From: Microbulbifer pacificus
GTDB taxonomy: Bacteria; Pseudomonadota; Gammaproteobacteria; Pseudomonadales; Cellvibrionaceae
NCBI RefSeq assembly: GCF_033723955.1
Contig: NZ_CP137555.1
Span: forward strand, 1,384,501-1,448,500
Length of the DNA: 64,000 bases
Direction: 5' to 3'
Shown here: positions 9,361 through 18,886 of the stretch, piece by piece
Layout of the letters: every line of letters starts with the position of its first letter
Numbering within the stretch: position 1 is the first letter of the stretch
Program-made: the position numbers and the translations under genes
Notes under the pieces: generated by a model
Database searches by the model: none
Seen by the model: the letters and a program-made list of their open reading frames with translations, nothing else
Told to the model about the DNA's origin: nothing

Positions 9361-9789
9361 ATGGACCGGAGAATACCAATCATTGCCAGTTCGGAACGTC
9401 ATGCGGGCAAATGGCGCTTGCTACTAAGCGGTATCCTGCTCGCCTGCTTGTATGCCGGCCTCCGACCCACCCCGCTACCGCAACCATTTCTTCATTTCGA
9501 CCTGGTGCTGCACTTCAGCGCCTGCCTCGTGATCGCCTATATATCGGTATTCGCCTTTCAACCCCCCTCACGCAAATACGTAATGGCCGCCCTGCTTCTC
9601 GCGGCCATCGTACTGGAGCTGGCTCAGGGGGCTTTCCTGACACGCCGGTCCGCTTCAATGGCTGATTTTTTCGCCGGTGTTTCGGGTATCCCATTGGGCT
9701 GGCTGCTCGCACGCTGGGTACGGCGCCACCTGCGCCGCTGGTGCAAAGAAAAAAATTGGCGCATCCAGCGTATCCGAAAGCATTGGTGA
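9361..9789 (+). CDS. VanZ-like family membrane protein
   Basis: The 142-residue protein has four hydrophobic spans and the VanZ-like pattern: a HFDLVLHFSACLVIAY segment (about residues 45-60), then LELAQGAFLTRRSASMADFFAGVSGIPLGWLLA (about 80-115), where the acidic residue, the glutamine and the aspartate before the last span are conserved. The C terminus is strongly basic. VanZ-like proteins are frequent in EPS gene clusters, including exosortase-linked ones, but their biochemical role there is not settled. An exosortase is not visible in this window. It lies just upstream of the WcaJ-type gene. Confidence 0.75.
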   Translation: MDRRIPIIASSERHAGKWRLLLSGILLACLYAGLRPTPLPQPFLHFDLVLHFSACLVIAYISVFAFQPPSRKYVMAALLLAAIVLELAQGAFLTRRSASMADFFAGVSGIPLGWLLARWVRRHLRRWCKEKNWRIQRIRKHW

Positions 9790-9923
9790 CAATATTTGAT
9801 CAAACGACTTGCGCTGTTGTGATACACAGCCCACCTTATGAGCAAAAGATGCTCAATAAGGTTGTTTTGAAACCACCCCGAATAAAGCATCGATGTTGAG
9901 GTTTAAGTAGGAATCCTGGAGGT

Positions 9924-11339
9924 ATGGTTGTGCAGCAGGGATGGATTCGCACGCATCAAAGTGATCTGGCGGCGGTTTATCGACTTTTGGATGGCGCGTT
10001 GATTTTGGGGGCACTGATGATCTGCACTTTCTGTGCAGGTCAGGAGCTCAGTAAAGATTGGTTGATCGCGGGCCTCACCGCGGTAGTGCTGTTTGCATTT
10101 ATTGGAGAGTCGTTAGAGCTGTACCGCTCATGGCGCACCGACAGCTTCCGGAATATGCTTTCGACCACCGCACTCGCATGGTCTCTGGTGTGCCTCTTAC
10201 TGTTACTGATGGCCTACTTTGCCGCCCGGGGTTCAACCTACTCCCGCCTGATAGTTGGCAGCTGGTTTTGCCTGACGCTAATCTGCCTGGCACTCTGGCG
10301 TTATGCCCTGCGCCGTGCACTGACCTATTTACGAATTCACGATCACAATACCCGCGCCGCGGCTATCCTTGGCTTCAATGAAGCGGCTCTGAAACTGGCC
10401 CGGGAACTCCAACAGAACCCGCAGCTCGGCATTCGACTGAACGGGATTTATCGCCTGCCAGGTGACGATAGTAATGCTGACGGGATTTCCCTCAAGCACA
10501 ACGCTCTATTGGCAGGCGAGCTGGAACAGGCACTCGAGGCGGCGCGTCGCGGCAAACTCGATTTGATCTATATTGCGCTGCCGATCAGTGAAGCCAAGCA
10601 CATCGGACAATTGCTATCGGCGCTTGCGGACACCACCGCCACGGTATTTTTATTACCGGACATTTTTGGCAGTAACCTGTTGCGCACACGCTGGCAACAT
10701 ATCGGTGGCAGTGTCGTATTGAGTATTTACGACAGCCCGATTCAGGGAATCAACAGCTGGCTAAAAAGGCTGGAAGATCTGGCGGTGTCGACGCTTGCTC
10801 TGGTACTGCTAAGCCCTTTGATGCTACTGATTGCTCTTGGCGTAAAAATTACCAGTCCCGGTCCGATATTCTTCAAACAGCGGCGCTATGGGCTGAACGG
10901 CCTCACCATCGATGTCTGGAAATTTCGTTCCATGACATGCACCGAAGATGGAACCAATATTCGCCAAGCCAGCCGCGATGATGCCAGGGTTACTCCGTTC
11001 GGCCGCTTCCTGCGCTGCACATCGCTGGACGAACTACCACAGCTATTCAATGTGCTCGGCGGCAGCATGTCAATTGTCGGACCCAGACCACATGCCATTG
11101 CCCACAACGAACAATACCGGTCCATTGTCAGCGGCTACATGTTGCGTCACAAGGTCAAACCGGGCATTACCGGCTGGGCGCAAATCAACGGCTGGCGTGG
11201 AGAGACCGATACCCTCGAAAAAATGCACAAGCGGATCGAACACGACCTGGACTACATTCGCAACTGGTCAATTCTCCTCGATATATACATCCTATGCCTG
11301 ACAGTGGTGCGCGGCTTCGTTGGAAAAAATGCATATTGA
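9924..11339 (+). CDS. Undecaprenyl-phosphate sugar phosphotransferase (WcaJ-type EPS initiating enzyme)
   Basis: This polyprenyl glycosylphosphotransferase of 471 residues has four or five N-terminal membrane spans (about 20-140), a Rossmann-like middle domain (about 145-260) and a C-terminal bacterial sugar transferase domain from about residue 280. The latter contains SPGPIFFKQRRYGLNG, VWKFRSM, LDELPQL and SIVGPRPH. It loads the first sugar-1-phosphate, usually glucose or galactose, onto undecaprenyl phosphate at the inner membrane and so starts the repeat unit. The ATG at 9924 is only 1 nt from GGAGG (9918-9922); the in-frame GTG at 9930 has ideal 7-nt spacing and may be the real start. 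Confidence 0.88.
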   Translation: MVVQQGWIRTHQSDLAAVYRLLDGALILGALMICTFCAGQELSKDWLIAGLTAVVLFAFIGESLELYRSWRTDSFRNMLSTTALAWSLVCLLLLLMAYFAARGSTYSRLIVGSWFCLTLICLALWRYALRRALTYLRIHDHNTRAAAILGFNEAALKLARELQQNPQLGIRLNGIYRLPGDDSNADGISLKHNALLAGELEQALEAARRGKLDLIYIALPISEAKHIGQLLSALADTTATVFLLPDIFGSNLLRTRWQHIGGSVVLSIYDSPIQGINSWLKRLEDLAVSTLALVLLSPLMLLIALGVKITSPGPIFFKQRRYGLNGLTIDVWKFRSMTCTEDGTNIRQASRDDARVTPFGRFLRCTSLDELPQLFNVLGGSMSIVGPRPHAIAHNEQYRSIVSGYMLRHKVKPGITGWAQINGWRGETDTLEKMHKRIEHDLDYIRNWSILLDIYILCLTVVRGFVGKNAY

Positions 11340-11499
11340 AACAAGCGTGCGCCTATTGCAGAAAATTTTTCATGCAAAGGCGTGCACTCTTTCTGAGTAC
11401 TTCTAAACTCAATTCTCGAACGGCCATGTAGCCGAGATTTTACGGACGGGTTATAGCAGTCCCCGCCTGAAAGCGATATCGCAAGCAGGAAGGCAAAAC

Positions 11500-12684
11500 A
11501 TGCTAAAAAAACCCTTCTCTACCGCAGCCAAATTATCTTGTGTTGCATTCAGTGCACTTTGGTTACCCGCGGTGGCCGAGCCCATAAAACTGGGCTCCGG
11601 ATTTTTACTGTCGCCCGCCATCAGTATGGATACGCGTTATGATGACAATATCACTAACGCACCTGAGGATGGCATCGACAGTTTCCTTCTCCTGACCAAC
11701 CCGCGCATCGGTCTGGAATATGATCGCGGCACAATCCTTTACTCCCTACAATACTCGCTATCCTATGGCGATTACCTGGACAGCGAGCGCGACTCCTTCA
11801 CAGACCATTCGGTGACTGCCAGTGCCGACTGGGAAATCAGCAACCGCCATAGCCTATCCGCCGGCGCGGCCTATCTGAATATTAACCAGGAATTCAATGA
11901 TCAGGTCACGGAGGACCTCGATAGCCTGATCTTTGAACGTGACCGCTATCACCAGTCTGATCTGTTCATTACCTACGGCTATGGTGCCGAAGGTGCACGC
12001 GGTCACCTCGAACTCACGCTCGGTGCCACCGACCGTAACTACGTTGATGAAATTGTCGCGCGCGATCGTCGTACCCCCTATGGAAGCGCACTCCTTTCGT
12101 TAAACCTGGGTGGGAAAACTGCACTGCTCACCCGCCTGGAGGGTCGCAACATACGCTACGAAGACAACCTCCTGACCATTCCCGACCGTGATAATGATGA
12201 AGCCACCCTGATGCTCGGCATCGAGCGCAATACGGAACAGTTAACCGCACTATTGATGGGAGGAATGGTAAGAAAGCAGTTTCTAAATGATGGCACACCC
12301 GACTACCAACGGCCACGTTGGATCGCTTCTTTCGCCTGGAGCCCATTGGAAACAAGCAGGCTTACCCTCACCGCAGAGCGGCGCCCTATTGACTCCGCTG
12401 CGGGTATAGCAAACTTCGTCGATGCCACTTCCGGACTCGTTGAATGGCAACATTCCTGGAGTGAAAAAATAAGCAGCAACGCGTTTTTCCGTTACACCGA
12501 TGCCGAGTACGCCGGTGCCGAGTTAACGGAAAATATACGTCGATGGGGAATGACGCTGCGTTACCAGTTTCGACCCTGGCTGGACTTCCGCACCGGTGTT
12601 TCCGCACTTGCGAAGAACGCCAGCGATGAAATTCTTTCCTATGAGCGCAATCAGGTTTTTCTCGGTTTTGATGCATCCTACTGA
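11500..12684 (+). CDS. Outer-membrane beta-barrel protein of the EPS export system
   Basis: The 394-residue protein has a signal peptide (cleavage after residue 26, PAVA) and then a series of alternating hydrophobic/polar strands rich in Tyr and Asp, with aromatic girdle residues. It ends in FLGFDASY, an outer-membrane-type C terminus (aromatic last residue). It resembles the BBP2-type barrels encoded in EPS loci. Directly downstream are a short Wza-like protein and a Wzc-type kinase, so it is a good candidate for the outer-membrane pore of this EPS. The exact strand number cannot be read reliably by eye. Confidence 0.78.
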   Translation: MLKKPFSTAAKLSCVAFSALWLPAVAEPIKLGSGFLLSPAISMDTRYDDNITNAPEDGIDSFLLLTNPRIGLEYDRGTILYSLQYSLSYGDYLDSERDSFTDHSVTASADWEISNRHSLSAGAAYLNINQEFNDQVTEDLDSLIFERDRYHQSDLFITYGYGAEGARGHLELTLGATDRNYVDEIVARDRRTPYGSALLSLNLGGKTALLTRLEGRNIRYEDNLLTIPDRDNDEATLMLGIERNTEQLTALLMGGMVRKQFLNDGTPDYQRPRWIASFAWSPLETSRLTLTAERRPIDSAAGIANFVDATSGLVEWQHSWSEKISSNAFFRYTDAEYAGAELTENIRRWGMTLRYQFRPWLDFRTGVSALAKNASDEILSYERNQVFLGFDASY

Positions 12685-12702
12685 AGATGCAAGGAGCTTT
12701 CT

Positions 12703-13266
12703 ATGTACAAGAATAATTTCCGCTGGCCCAAAATCTTGGTGGCACTTTGGTTGCTGACTGGCGCAGCTAACCTAACGACCGCTGAAATTCCGGCATCGGT
12801 ACTTGAGGATCAGTACCAATTAGGTGCCGGCGACATCATAACCATCCGCGTTTATGGCGAAGAAGACTTATCCGTGGAAGTGCGCTTGAGTGACAGCGGA
12901 GTAATCAACTACCCATTTCTGGGGGAAGTAAAGATTGCCGGACTCAGCGCATCACTGGTCGAAAAGAAAATTGCTGCCGGACTGTTAAACGGGTATCTGG
13001 TTAATCCGAGCGTGGAAGTAACCATCAAGCAATATCGCTATTTTTTTGTTGATGGAGAGGTAAACACACCAGGTAGTTATGCCTTCCTTCCTGGCCTCAC
13101 CATCAACAAGGCGGTTGCAATGGCCAGCGGCTTTACGCCCCGCGCCTCCCAGAGAAACATCGTAATCAAGCGAGGCCAGGGAGAAGATCAGGAAATAATT
13201 GACGCAGATCTGGATACAAAGCTGTATCCGGGCGACATCATTACCGTTAAACAAAGCTTTTTTTAA
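12703..13266 (+). CDS. Short polysaccharide export (OPX/Wza-like) protein
   Basis: The 187-residue protein has a signal peptide (about residues 1-27). A poly_export domain follows (about 36-108; YQLGAGDIITIRVYGEEDL), then an SLBB domain (about 110-187; VDGEVNTPGSYAFLPGLTINKAV). Full Wza is about 380 residues, lipid-anchored, and ends with an amphipathic helix that crosses the outer membrane. Here there is no lipobox cysteine and no such helix, so the protein probably forms only a periplasmic ring. It lies 18 bp after the barrel gene and 12 bp before the Wzc-type gene, so the three form one operon. Confidence 0.87.
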   Translation: MYKNNFRWPKILVALWLLTGAANLTTAEIPASVLEDQYQLGAGDIITIRVYGEEDLSVEVRLSDSGVINYPFLGEVKIAGLSASLVEKKIAAGLLNGYLVNPSVEVTIKQYRYFFVDGEVNTPGSYAFLPGLTINKAVAMASGFTPRASQRNIVIKRGQGEDQEIIDADLDTKLYPGDIITVKQSFF

Positions 13267-13278
13267 TAGAGAAACGAT

Positions 13279-16032
13279 ATGAACCATGCAAATGGCAATG
13301 ACGTCGATGAACTGAATCAGGAACAGGGAATCGATCTGCTACGCTATTGGAAAATTATTTTCGCCAAGCGTTGGATGATTATCGGCCTGACGGTGGCGAT
13401 CACCGCGATTTCCGTTGCGATCATTCTCGCACTACCATCGCGTTATCAGGCAACGGCTTCTCTCGTTTTTGAAGTCGATCAATCAAACCCAATTTCTGTA
13501 GAAGAAATCTACGATCTTGGCTCTCAACGCCGGGACTACCTTCTTACGCAAACAGAAATGCTACAGTCTCGACAGGTGGCCGAGAGGGTCATTCTGCGCC
13601 TGAACTTGATGGACAACCCCGAGTTTTCTGGTCGGAGCTCCAGCAAAAAACCGCTGGACGCGATCACGGGGTTATTCAAAAGTGATAGCACTTCAACCAG
13701 CGATAGCCTCCCCCCCTTGGATCTTGACGATATCGCTACCGCGTTCCTCAAACGGCTAACTATCGAGCCATCAAGGAATACCAACCTGGTACGGGTAAAA
13801 TTCGAAGCGAAATCTGCAAAACTCGCAGCGCAGGTTGCCAATGCTACGGTTGAAGAGTTTATTGCTTTGCAATCAGAAGCAAAAAACCAATTCACCAGTC
13901 GAGCCACTTCCTGGCTCAATGAACGACTGGAGAAGCTCCACCAAAAGCTGGACACATCAGAGAAAAACCTCCAGGCCTTCCGCGAAAGTGAAGACCTGCT
14001 TGATATCAGCGGTGTAAACGGCCTTTCCGAGAGGGACCTGAATACGGCAACAGCACAACTTCAGGACATGCGGCGTGAACTCAAGCAAATCGACAGCGTA
14101 TTTGCGCAATTCAAAAGAAATCAGGGTAACGAGATAGCTCTTGCCAATCTGCCCGAGGTCATCAGCAATCCCCTGATTCAGGAAATAAAACGCAATGAGG
14201 CTGTCGCAGAAAGAAACGTAGCTGAATTGGCCCGCCGCTATAAGTCAAAACACCCAGCGATGGTCGCCGCCAGTAATGAATTGAAAATGGTTCGCAGCCA
14301 ACTGGCCAACGAAGTACGCATTATCGCCAAGGCAATCGAAAGTCAATATAACACCGCTCTCGCGCGCGTACAGGCACAAGAGCTTGAAGTGGAGCGCGCT
14401 AAGGAAAATTACCAGAACGTATCCCAGAAGGAATTCCGTTATCAGGAATTGGTCAGGGAAGTGGAAGTGAATAGGCAGCTCTATGACACTTTCTTTACGC
14501 GAGTAAATGAGACTCGGGAAGCCTCCGGATTCGAAATCTCCCCGGCAAGACTGGTCGATTCTGCGGTAGCACCCCGGCAAGCCAACAAACCCAATAAGAA
14601 ATTACTTGCTGGTATGGCTCTAATTGTAAGCCTGGTGTTTTCGACCGCACTAGCGCTGCTACTCGATTTCCTGCACCTGGGTGTTCGCAGTCCTGAAGAC
14701 GTGGAAGTCTACCTTGGGCAACGCCTGATTGGACTTTTGCCAAAAGTCACCAATGGAAAAGATGGAGGCCTTAAATTAGGCACATATTTCGACCCAGATC
14801 AACACACTTTCAGTGAAGCGGTGCGCACTTTGCGGACGGGGGTGGTGCTTACCGGTCTTGGGAAGACGATGCGTGTAATCATGGTGACATCGTCCGTACC
14901 TGATGAAGGTAAATCGACTGTCGCAGAAAATCTTGCCTTTGCGATGAGCCAAGTCGAACGGGTTCTTCTCATCGATGCAGATTTACGAAAACCTACAATT
15001 GGCACGGATTTCGGTATCGTTCGTGAAAGCCCAGGGTTAACAAACCTAATACAGGGCACCTGTTCGGTTGATGAGTGTGTGCATGCATATAGCAGCAGCG
15101 GCCTCAGCGTGATGTCAGCAGGGACCTACTTGCCAGACCCGCAAAGACTTATCGTTGCGCATCAATTTAGTGATGTCATCAAGCAACTAGCCGAGAACTA
15201 CGACCGAATTATTATTGATACACCTCCGATCCAGGCTGTCAGCGATGCTCTGATTATTTCACACCTGGCAGACGCCATTCTTTATGTTGTGAAATATGAC
15301 TCAACCAACAAACGCACTGTAAACCGGGCTATCGGTCGGCTTACGCAAGTTGGTTCAAAAATTGATGGCGTAGTACTAACACACGTAGACACAAGTAAAG
15401 ATGCCATCTACGCAGATGAATACTACGACTACAATTATGGCAAAGGGTTGCCTGCGTATGGCTCAACAGAGCACACGCAAGCGAATCCGGAGCAGCTCTC
15501 GCCAGTTAATATTGATGAAGAGCCGCGGATGTCCAATGAGGAGCATGACCTACCTGAGTTTAAAGAAGAAATAAACCCTGATGAATCCAACCTTGCAATG
15601 CTTGAATCCGAAGAACTGGAATTGCAAGACAAGCCTCAGGAAGAAAATTCGCTAGAAACCGATAACATTGAAAAAAATCCGAATACCGATTCCGGCGATA
15701 TTTGCGAAGAAAGCTCCACAGAAGTCGAGGACAACTTAGCTGAAACAATTACAGAATATATCAGCGAAGAGTCCTCAGAAGAATCGTGTTTGAACATATC
15801 CGAGGAAACTCCAGAAGATACTACAGAGGAACCCTTCGCAGAAGCCATAGAGAATGATGAAGAAATTGTTTCCGAGGAAATTCCAGAGGAAATTCCAGAG
15901 GAAATTTTAGAGGCTTCTACAGAAGAAGCTTTTGAAGAAATTACACAAGACGCCTCTGATACAGAGGCTGATGTAAAAACATCAAAAAACAAGAGAAGAC
16001 GCAAACGGGCAAGAAAGCTCCAAACTACCTGA
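13279..16032 (+). CDS. Wzc-type chain-length regulator and BY-kinase with long acidic C-terminal tail
   Basis: The 917-residue inner-membrane protein has a Wzz domain flanked by two membrane spans (about 32-52 and 441-465), with coiled-coil segments between them. A cytoplasmic bacterial tyrosine kinase domain follows: Walker A SSVPDEGKST at about 538-547, Walker A' LLIDADLRKP, Walker B IIIDTPP near 645. A tyrosine cluster (Tyr711, 715, 716, 718, 720, 727) is the usual autophosphorylation tail. Normal Wzc ends there at about 720-740 residues. This one continues for about 185 residues, dominated by Glu and Asp, and closes with a basic KNKRRRKRARK segment. It controls polymer length and export by cycling of phosphorylation (family knowledge). 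Confidence 0.9.
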   Translation: MNHANGNDVDELNQEQGIDLLRYWKIIFAKRWMIIGLTVAITAISVAIILALPSRYQATASLVFEVDQSNPISVEEIYDLGSQRRDYLLTQTEMLQSRQVAERVILRLNLMDNPEFSGRSSSKKPLDAITGLFKSDSTSTSDSLPPLDLDDIATAFLKRLTIEPSRNTNLVRVKFEAKSAKLAAQVANATVEEFIALQSEAKNQFTSRATSWLNERLEKLHQKLDTSEKNLQAFRESEDLLDISGVNGLSERDLNTATAQLQDMRRELKQIDSVFAQFKRNQGNEIALANLPEVISNPLIQEIKRNEAVAERNVAELARRYKSKHPAMVAASNELKMVRSQLANEVRIIAKAIESQYNTALARVQAQELEVERAKENYQNVSQKEFRYQELVREVEVNRQLYDTFFTRVNETREASGFEISPARLVDSAVAPRQANKPNKKLLAGMALIVSLVFSTALALLLDFLHLGVRSPEDVEVYLGQRLIGLLPKVTNGKDGGLKLGTYFDPDQHTFSEAVRTLRTGVVLTGLGKTMRVIMVTSSVPDEGKSTVAENLAFAMSQVERVLLIDADLRKPTIGTDFGIVRESPGLTNLIQGTCSVDECVHAYSSSGLSVMSAGTYLPDPQRLIVAHQFSDVIKQLAENYDRIIIDTPPIQAVSDALIISHLADAILYVVKYDSTNKRTVNRAIGRLTQVGSKIDGVVLTHVDTSKDAIYADEYYDYNYGKGLPAYGSTEHTQANPEQLSPVNIDEEPRMSNEEHDLPEFKEEINPDESNLAMLESEELELQDKPQEENSLETDNIEKNPNTDSGDICEESSTEVEDNLAETITEYISEESSEESCLNISEETPEDTTEEPFAEAIENDEEIVSEEIPEEIPEEILEASTEEAFEEITQDASDTEADVKTSKNKRRRKRARKLQTT
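15874..15909 (+). repeat. Three tandem 12-bp units in the acidic tail of the Wzc-type gene
   Basis: The unit GAGGAAATTCCA occurs twice exactly (15874-15885 and 15886-15897), followed by a third copy that ends differently (15898-15909). It encodes EEIPEEIPEEIL. Related copies such as GAGGAAACTCCA lie just upstream near 15802. The acidic tail thus looks as if it grew by short in-frame duplications. Confidence 0.85.
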
Positions 16033-16432
16033 TTGGAAATCAGGATAGAAGACTCATCTGAGATCTATAATTTTTTAAAATCGTTCACCCCCCTAACGAC
16101 TCGCGCGGGCCTGACAAGCCCGCGACTCTTTTTACAGCCCACCCGTATTCGTCCCCATCGTAAAAAAGGCACTCCAGAACCTGTCTCTCGCTTCTTTCGC
16201 CCATACATTCCGATCCAGCACATAACTGGAAGAAATAAAATTTATTTTGTGGAAAAAAATGGGCATATATTCCAACTGAAACCATAGTCTCAAGTGGGAT
16301 AAACAATGAGCACGCGACTATAAAGAGTATGTGCTGACCTGTTTGAGATCAGTGCCCGCTGGTTCCGGGGGGCCCAGGCAACGGTTGCCGACGCCCTCGA
16401 AATAAAATTTTCAAGGTTGGAAGCGACGAGTT
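16033..16432. other. Spacer between the Wzc-type gene and wecB
   Basis: This 400-bp AT-rich stretch has a hairpin terminator near its start (16104-16133) and probably a promoter for wecB and following genes in its second half, where AT-rich runs occur at 16235-16290. I could not assign a convincing -35/-10 pair. A GGAAG ribosome-binding site lies before wecB. An 84-codon open frame starting at 16033 runs through the terminator and has no family resemblance, so I do not call it a gene. Confidence 0.5.
16104..16133 (+). terminator. Rho-independent terminator after the EPS export operon
   Basis: The 7-bp GC stem CGCGGGC/GCCCGCG (16104-16110 with 16118-16124) with a 7-nt loop is followed by ACTCTTTTTA, so it has a T tract on the plus strand. 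It lies 70 bp after the stop of the Wzc-type gene and separates it from wecB. Confidence 0.7.
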
Positions 16433-17566
16433 ATGCGAGTGTTGCTGGTATTCGGGACCCGTCCCGAAGCGATAAAAATGGCCCCTCTTGTCAACCTGCT
16501 GCGTCAGGACTCGAGATTTGAAACCAAAGTTTGTGTTACCGGCCAACACAGAGAAATGCTGGATCAGGTCCTGTCGCTGTTTGACATTGTTCCGGACTAC
16601 GACCTGAACGTCATGGAAGCCAATCAGGATCTTTTTCAGGTTACTTCGCGTATTTTGTTGGGCATGCGCGATGTGCTAAACGACTCCAAGCCGGATCGGG
16701 TGTTTGTGCACGGAGATACCACCACTACACTGGCGGCAGCGCTTTCTGCCTATTACTGCAAAATCCCTGTGGCCCATATAGAGGCGGGGTTGCGCACCGG
16801 TGACATCTACAGTCCCTGGCCAGAAGAGATGAATCGAAAGCTTACCGGGGCAATCGCTGAATTCCATTTTGCACCAACCGCGCTATCTCGGCAGAACCTG
16901 CTGAACGAGTCCATTTCTGACGAAAGAATTACGGTGACGGGAAATACCATCATTGATGCGCTCATTGATGTGGTCCGCCGTATCGAGACAGACGACACCC
17001 TGAGCTCAGAGCTTGAATCTCAATTCCCTTTCCTGAATCCGGACAAGAAGATCATCCTGGTTACCGGCCATAGAAGAGAAAATTTTGGTGCAGGCATGGA
17101 GAACATCTGTCACGCCATTCGTGAGCTCGCGACGCGCGACGATATTCAGTTTGTCTACCCGGTACATATGAATCCACGGGTACGGGAACCGGTCAACAGA
17201 ATGCTCGCAGGGCTCGACAACGTGCACTTGATCAGCCCGCTCACCTACCTTCCGTTTGTCTACCTGATGCACCGCGCCCACCTGATTCTGACCGATTCCG
17301 GTGGCATCCAGGAAGAGGCCCCTTCGCTGGGTAAGCCGGTACTGGTAATGCGCGACATCACCGAACGTCCTGAGGGCGTGCGCGCAGGTACCGTCAAGCT
17401 GGTGGGCACCGACAGTAAAAAAATTGTGGCTGGTGTCACCGCACTACTCAATGACGACTTTGCCTACGAAGCAATGAGCGCAGCCCAGAACCCCTATGGC
17501 GATGGATTCGCCTGTGAAAAAATCATAAAAGGAATTTTGCATGCTACCCAGGAACTTGCCGTTTAA
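16433..17566 (+). CDS. wecB: UDP-N-acetylglucosamine 2-epimerase (non-hydrolysing)
   Basis: The 377-residue enzyme converts UDP-GlcNAc to UDP-ManNAc in the cytoplasm. The family motifs are in order: [12 protein letters not shown] (residues 8-19), [17 protein letters not shown] (about 91-107), [10 protein letters not shown] (about 114-123), the UDP-binding HRRENFG (about 212-218) and [28 protein letters not shown] (about 288-315). Length is normal. The last 26 bp overlap the start of wecC, so the two are coupled and supply UDP-ManNAcA for the EPS or for enterobacterial-common-antigen-like glycan. Confidence 0.93.
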   Translation: MRVLLVFGTRPEAIKMAPLVNLLRQDSRFETKVCVTGQHREMLDQVLSLFDIVPDYDLNVMEANQDLFQVTSRILLGMRDVLNDSKPDRVFVHGDTTTTLAAALSAYYCKIPVAHIEAGLRTGDIYSPWPEEMNRKLTGAIAEFHFAPTALSRQNLLNESISDERITVTGNTIIDALIDVVRRIETDDTLSSELESQFPFLNPDKKIILVTGHRRENFGAGMENICHAIRELATRDDIQFVYPVHMNPRVREPVNRMLAGLDNVHLISPLTYLPFVYLMHRAHLILTDSGGIQEEAPSLGKPVLVMRDITERPEGVRAGTVKLVGTDSKKIVAGVTALLNDDFAYEAMSAAQNPYGDGFACEKIIKGILHATQELAV

Positions 17567-18884
17567 TCGTGTATCCGTTGTCGGACTCGGATATATCGGC
17601 TTACCCACCGCAGCGATTCTGGCTTCCACTGGTGTTGAAGTAATCGGCGTCGATATTCGTCAGTCCGCAGTAGCCGCCATCAATGCGGGACGCATTCACA
17701 TCTATGAACCGGGACTGGATTTTCTGGTCAAGAGGGTGGTCGATGCGGGCTTGCTGCGCGCCGTTACTACACCAGAACCCGCAGATGCCTTTGTTATCGC
17801 GGTACCCACGCCATTTTCGGAAGGACCAGAACAGCTTACCCCCGAGCCAGACTTGAGCTTTATTCGTGCTGCCACTGAGTCCATCGCACCGGTACTCAAA
17901 TCCGGTGACCTGATCATACTTGAGTCGACATCACCGGTTGGCACCACCGAAAAAATGTCCCAATGGATTCAGGCCGCGCGTCCGGATCTTAGGGTTCCAC
18001 ACCCCGGTGGCACAGTCGCTGCAGATATACACATCGCGTACTGCCCGGAACGGGTACTACCTGGGCGTGTACTGGAGGAGCTGGTTACCAACGACCGCAT
18101 AATTGGCGGACTGAGCGATGCCTGTAGTGCCGCCGCAATGGGACTGTACCACTTGTTTGTGGAGGGCGACTGCATCGTTACCGATGCCCGCACTGCGGAA
18201 CTGACCAAACTTACGGAAAATGCCTATCGGGATGTCAATATTGCCTTTGCCAATGAAATGGCGCTTATCTGCGACCGCCTGGATATTGATGTCTGGGAGC
18301 TCATCCGACTGGCGAATCGCCATCCACGCGTACGCATTCTGAATCCCGGTCCCGGCGTTGGCGGTCACTGTATTGCCGTTGACCCCTGGTTTATTGTGAG
18401 TAGCGCACCGCAACAGGCCAAGTTGATTGCGCAGGCACGAGCCGTAAATGACAGTCGGCCACCCTATGTGGTCGCCCAGGTAGAACAAGCAGCCCGCGCA
18501 ATCGACAACCCAGTGATTGCCTGCCTGGGCCTCGCGTTCAAGCCGGACATTGACGACTTGCGGGAGAGCCCTGCAATGCAGGTGGTGAAGCAACTGGCAA
18601 GCAAGCACTGCGGCACGCTGTTGGCCGTAGAACCGAATATCGCCGCACTCCCCGCTGAGCTCAACTCTCTCGGGGTTACGCTTTCCCCGCTCGACGCTGC
18701 CTTGGCCCGCGCCGATATTGCCGTGATCCTGGTTGATCACAAAGAGTTTCTGGATATCGATGCAAAGCAGCTTTCTGGTAAGGCGGTAATCGACACACGG
18801 GGCCTGGTATCACGACTGACCAATAACGCGGATGTCTTTCGCCAAAACGCGAGAGTTCCCGGCCTGATCCGGGACAGTGTCTGA
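17541..18884 (+). CDS. wecC: UDP-N-acetyl-D-mannosamine dehydrogenase
   Basis: This 447-residue member of the UDP-glucose/UDP-ManNAc dehydrogenase family oxidises UDP-ManNAc to UDP-ManNAcA with two NAD+. It has an N-terminal Rossmann fold ([17 protein letters not shown], about 9-25), the [12 protein letters not shown] region and the active-site segment [17 protein letters not shown] with catalytic Cys277. The C-terminal domain contains [17 protein letters not shown]. The ATG lies inside the end of wecB, and the next gene follows after 2 nt. The substrate is inferred from its pairing with wecB. Confidence 0.92.
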   Translation: MLPRNLPFNRVSVVGLGYIGLPTAAILASTGVEVIGVDIRQSAVAAINAGRIHIYEPGLDFLVKRVVDAGLLRAVTTPEPADAFVIAVPTPFSEGPEQLTPEPDLSFIRAATESIAPVLKSGDLIILESTSPVGTTEKMSQWIQAARPDLRVPHPGGTVAADIHIAYCPERVLPGRVLEELVTNDRIIGGLSDACSAAAMGLYHLFVEGDCIVTDARTAELTKLTENAYRDVNIAFANEMALICDRLDIDVWELIRLANRHPRVRILNPGPGVGGHCIAVDPWFIVSSAPQQAKLIAQARAVNDSRPPYVVAQVEQAARAIDNPVIACLGLAFKPDIDDLRESPAMQVVKQLASKHCGTLLAVEPNIAALPAELNSLGVTLSPLDAALARADIAVILVDHKEFLDIDAKQLSGKAVIDTRGLVSRLTNNADVFRQNARVPGLIRDSV

Positions 18885-18886
18885 AC

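Noticed and set aside
16033..16287. An 84-codon frame directly after the Wzc-type gene
   Set aside because: It begins at the stop of the previous gene, runs through a clear terminator hairpin and has no ribosome-binding site or family match.
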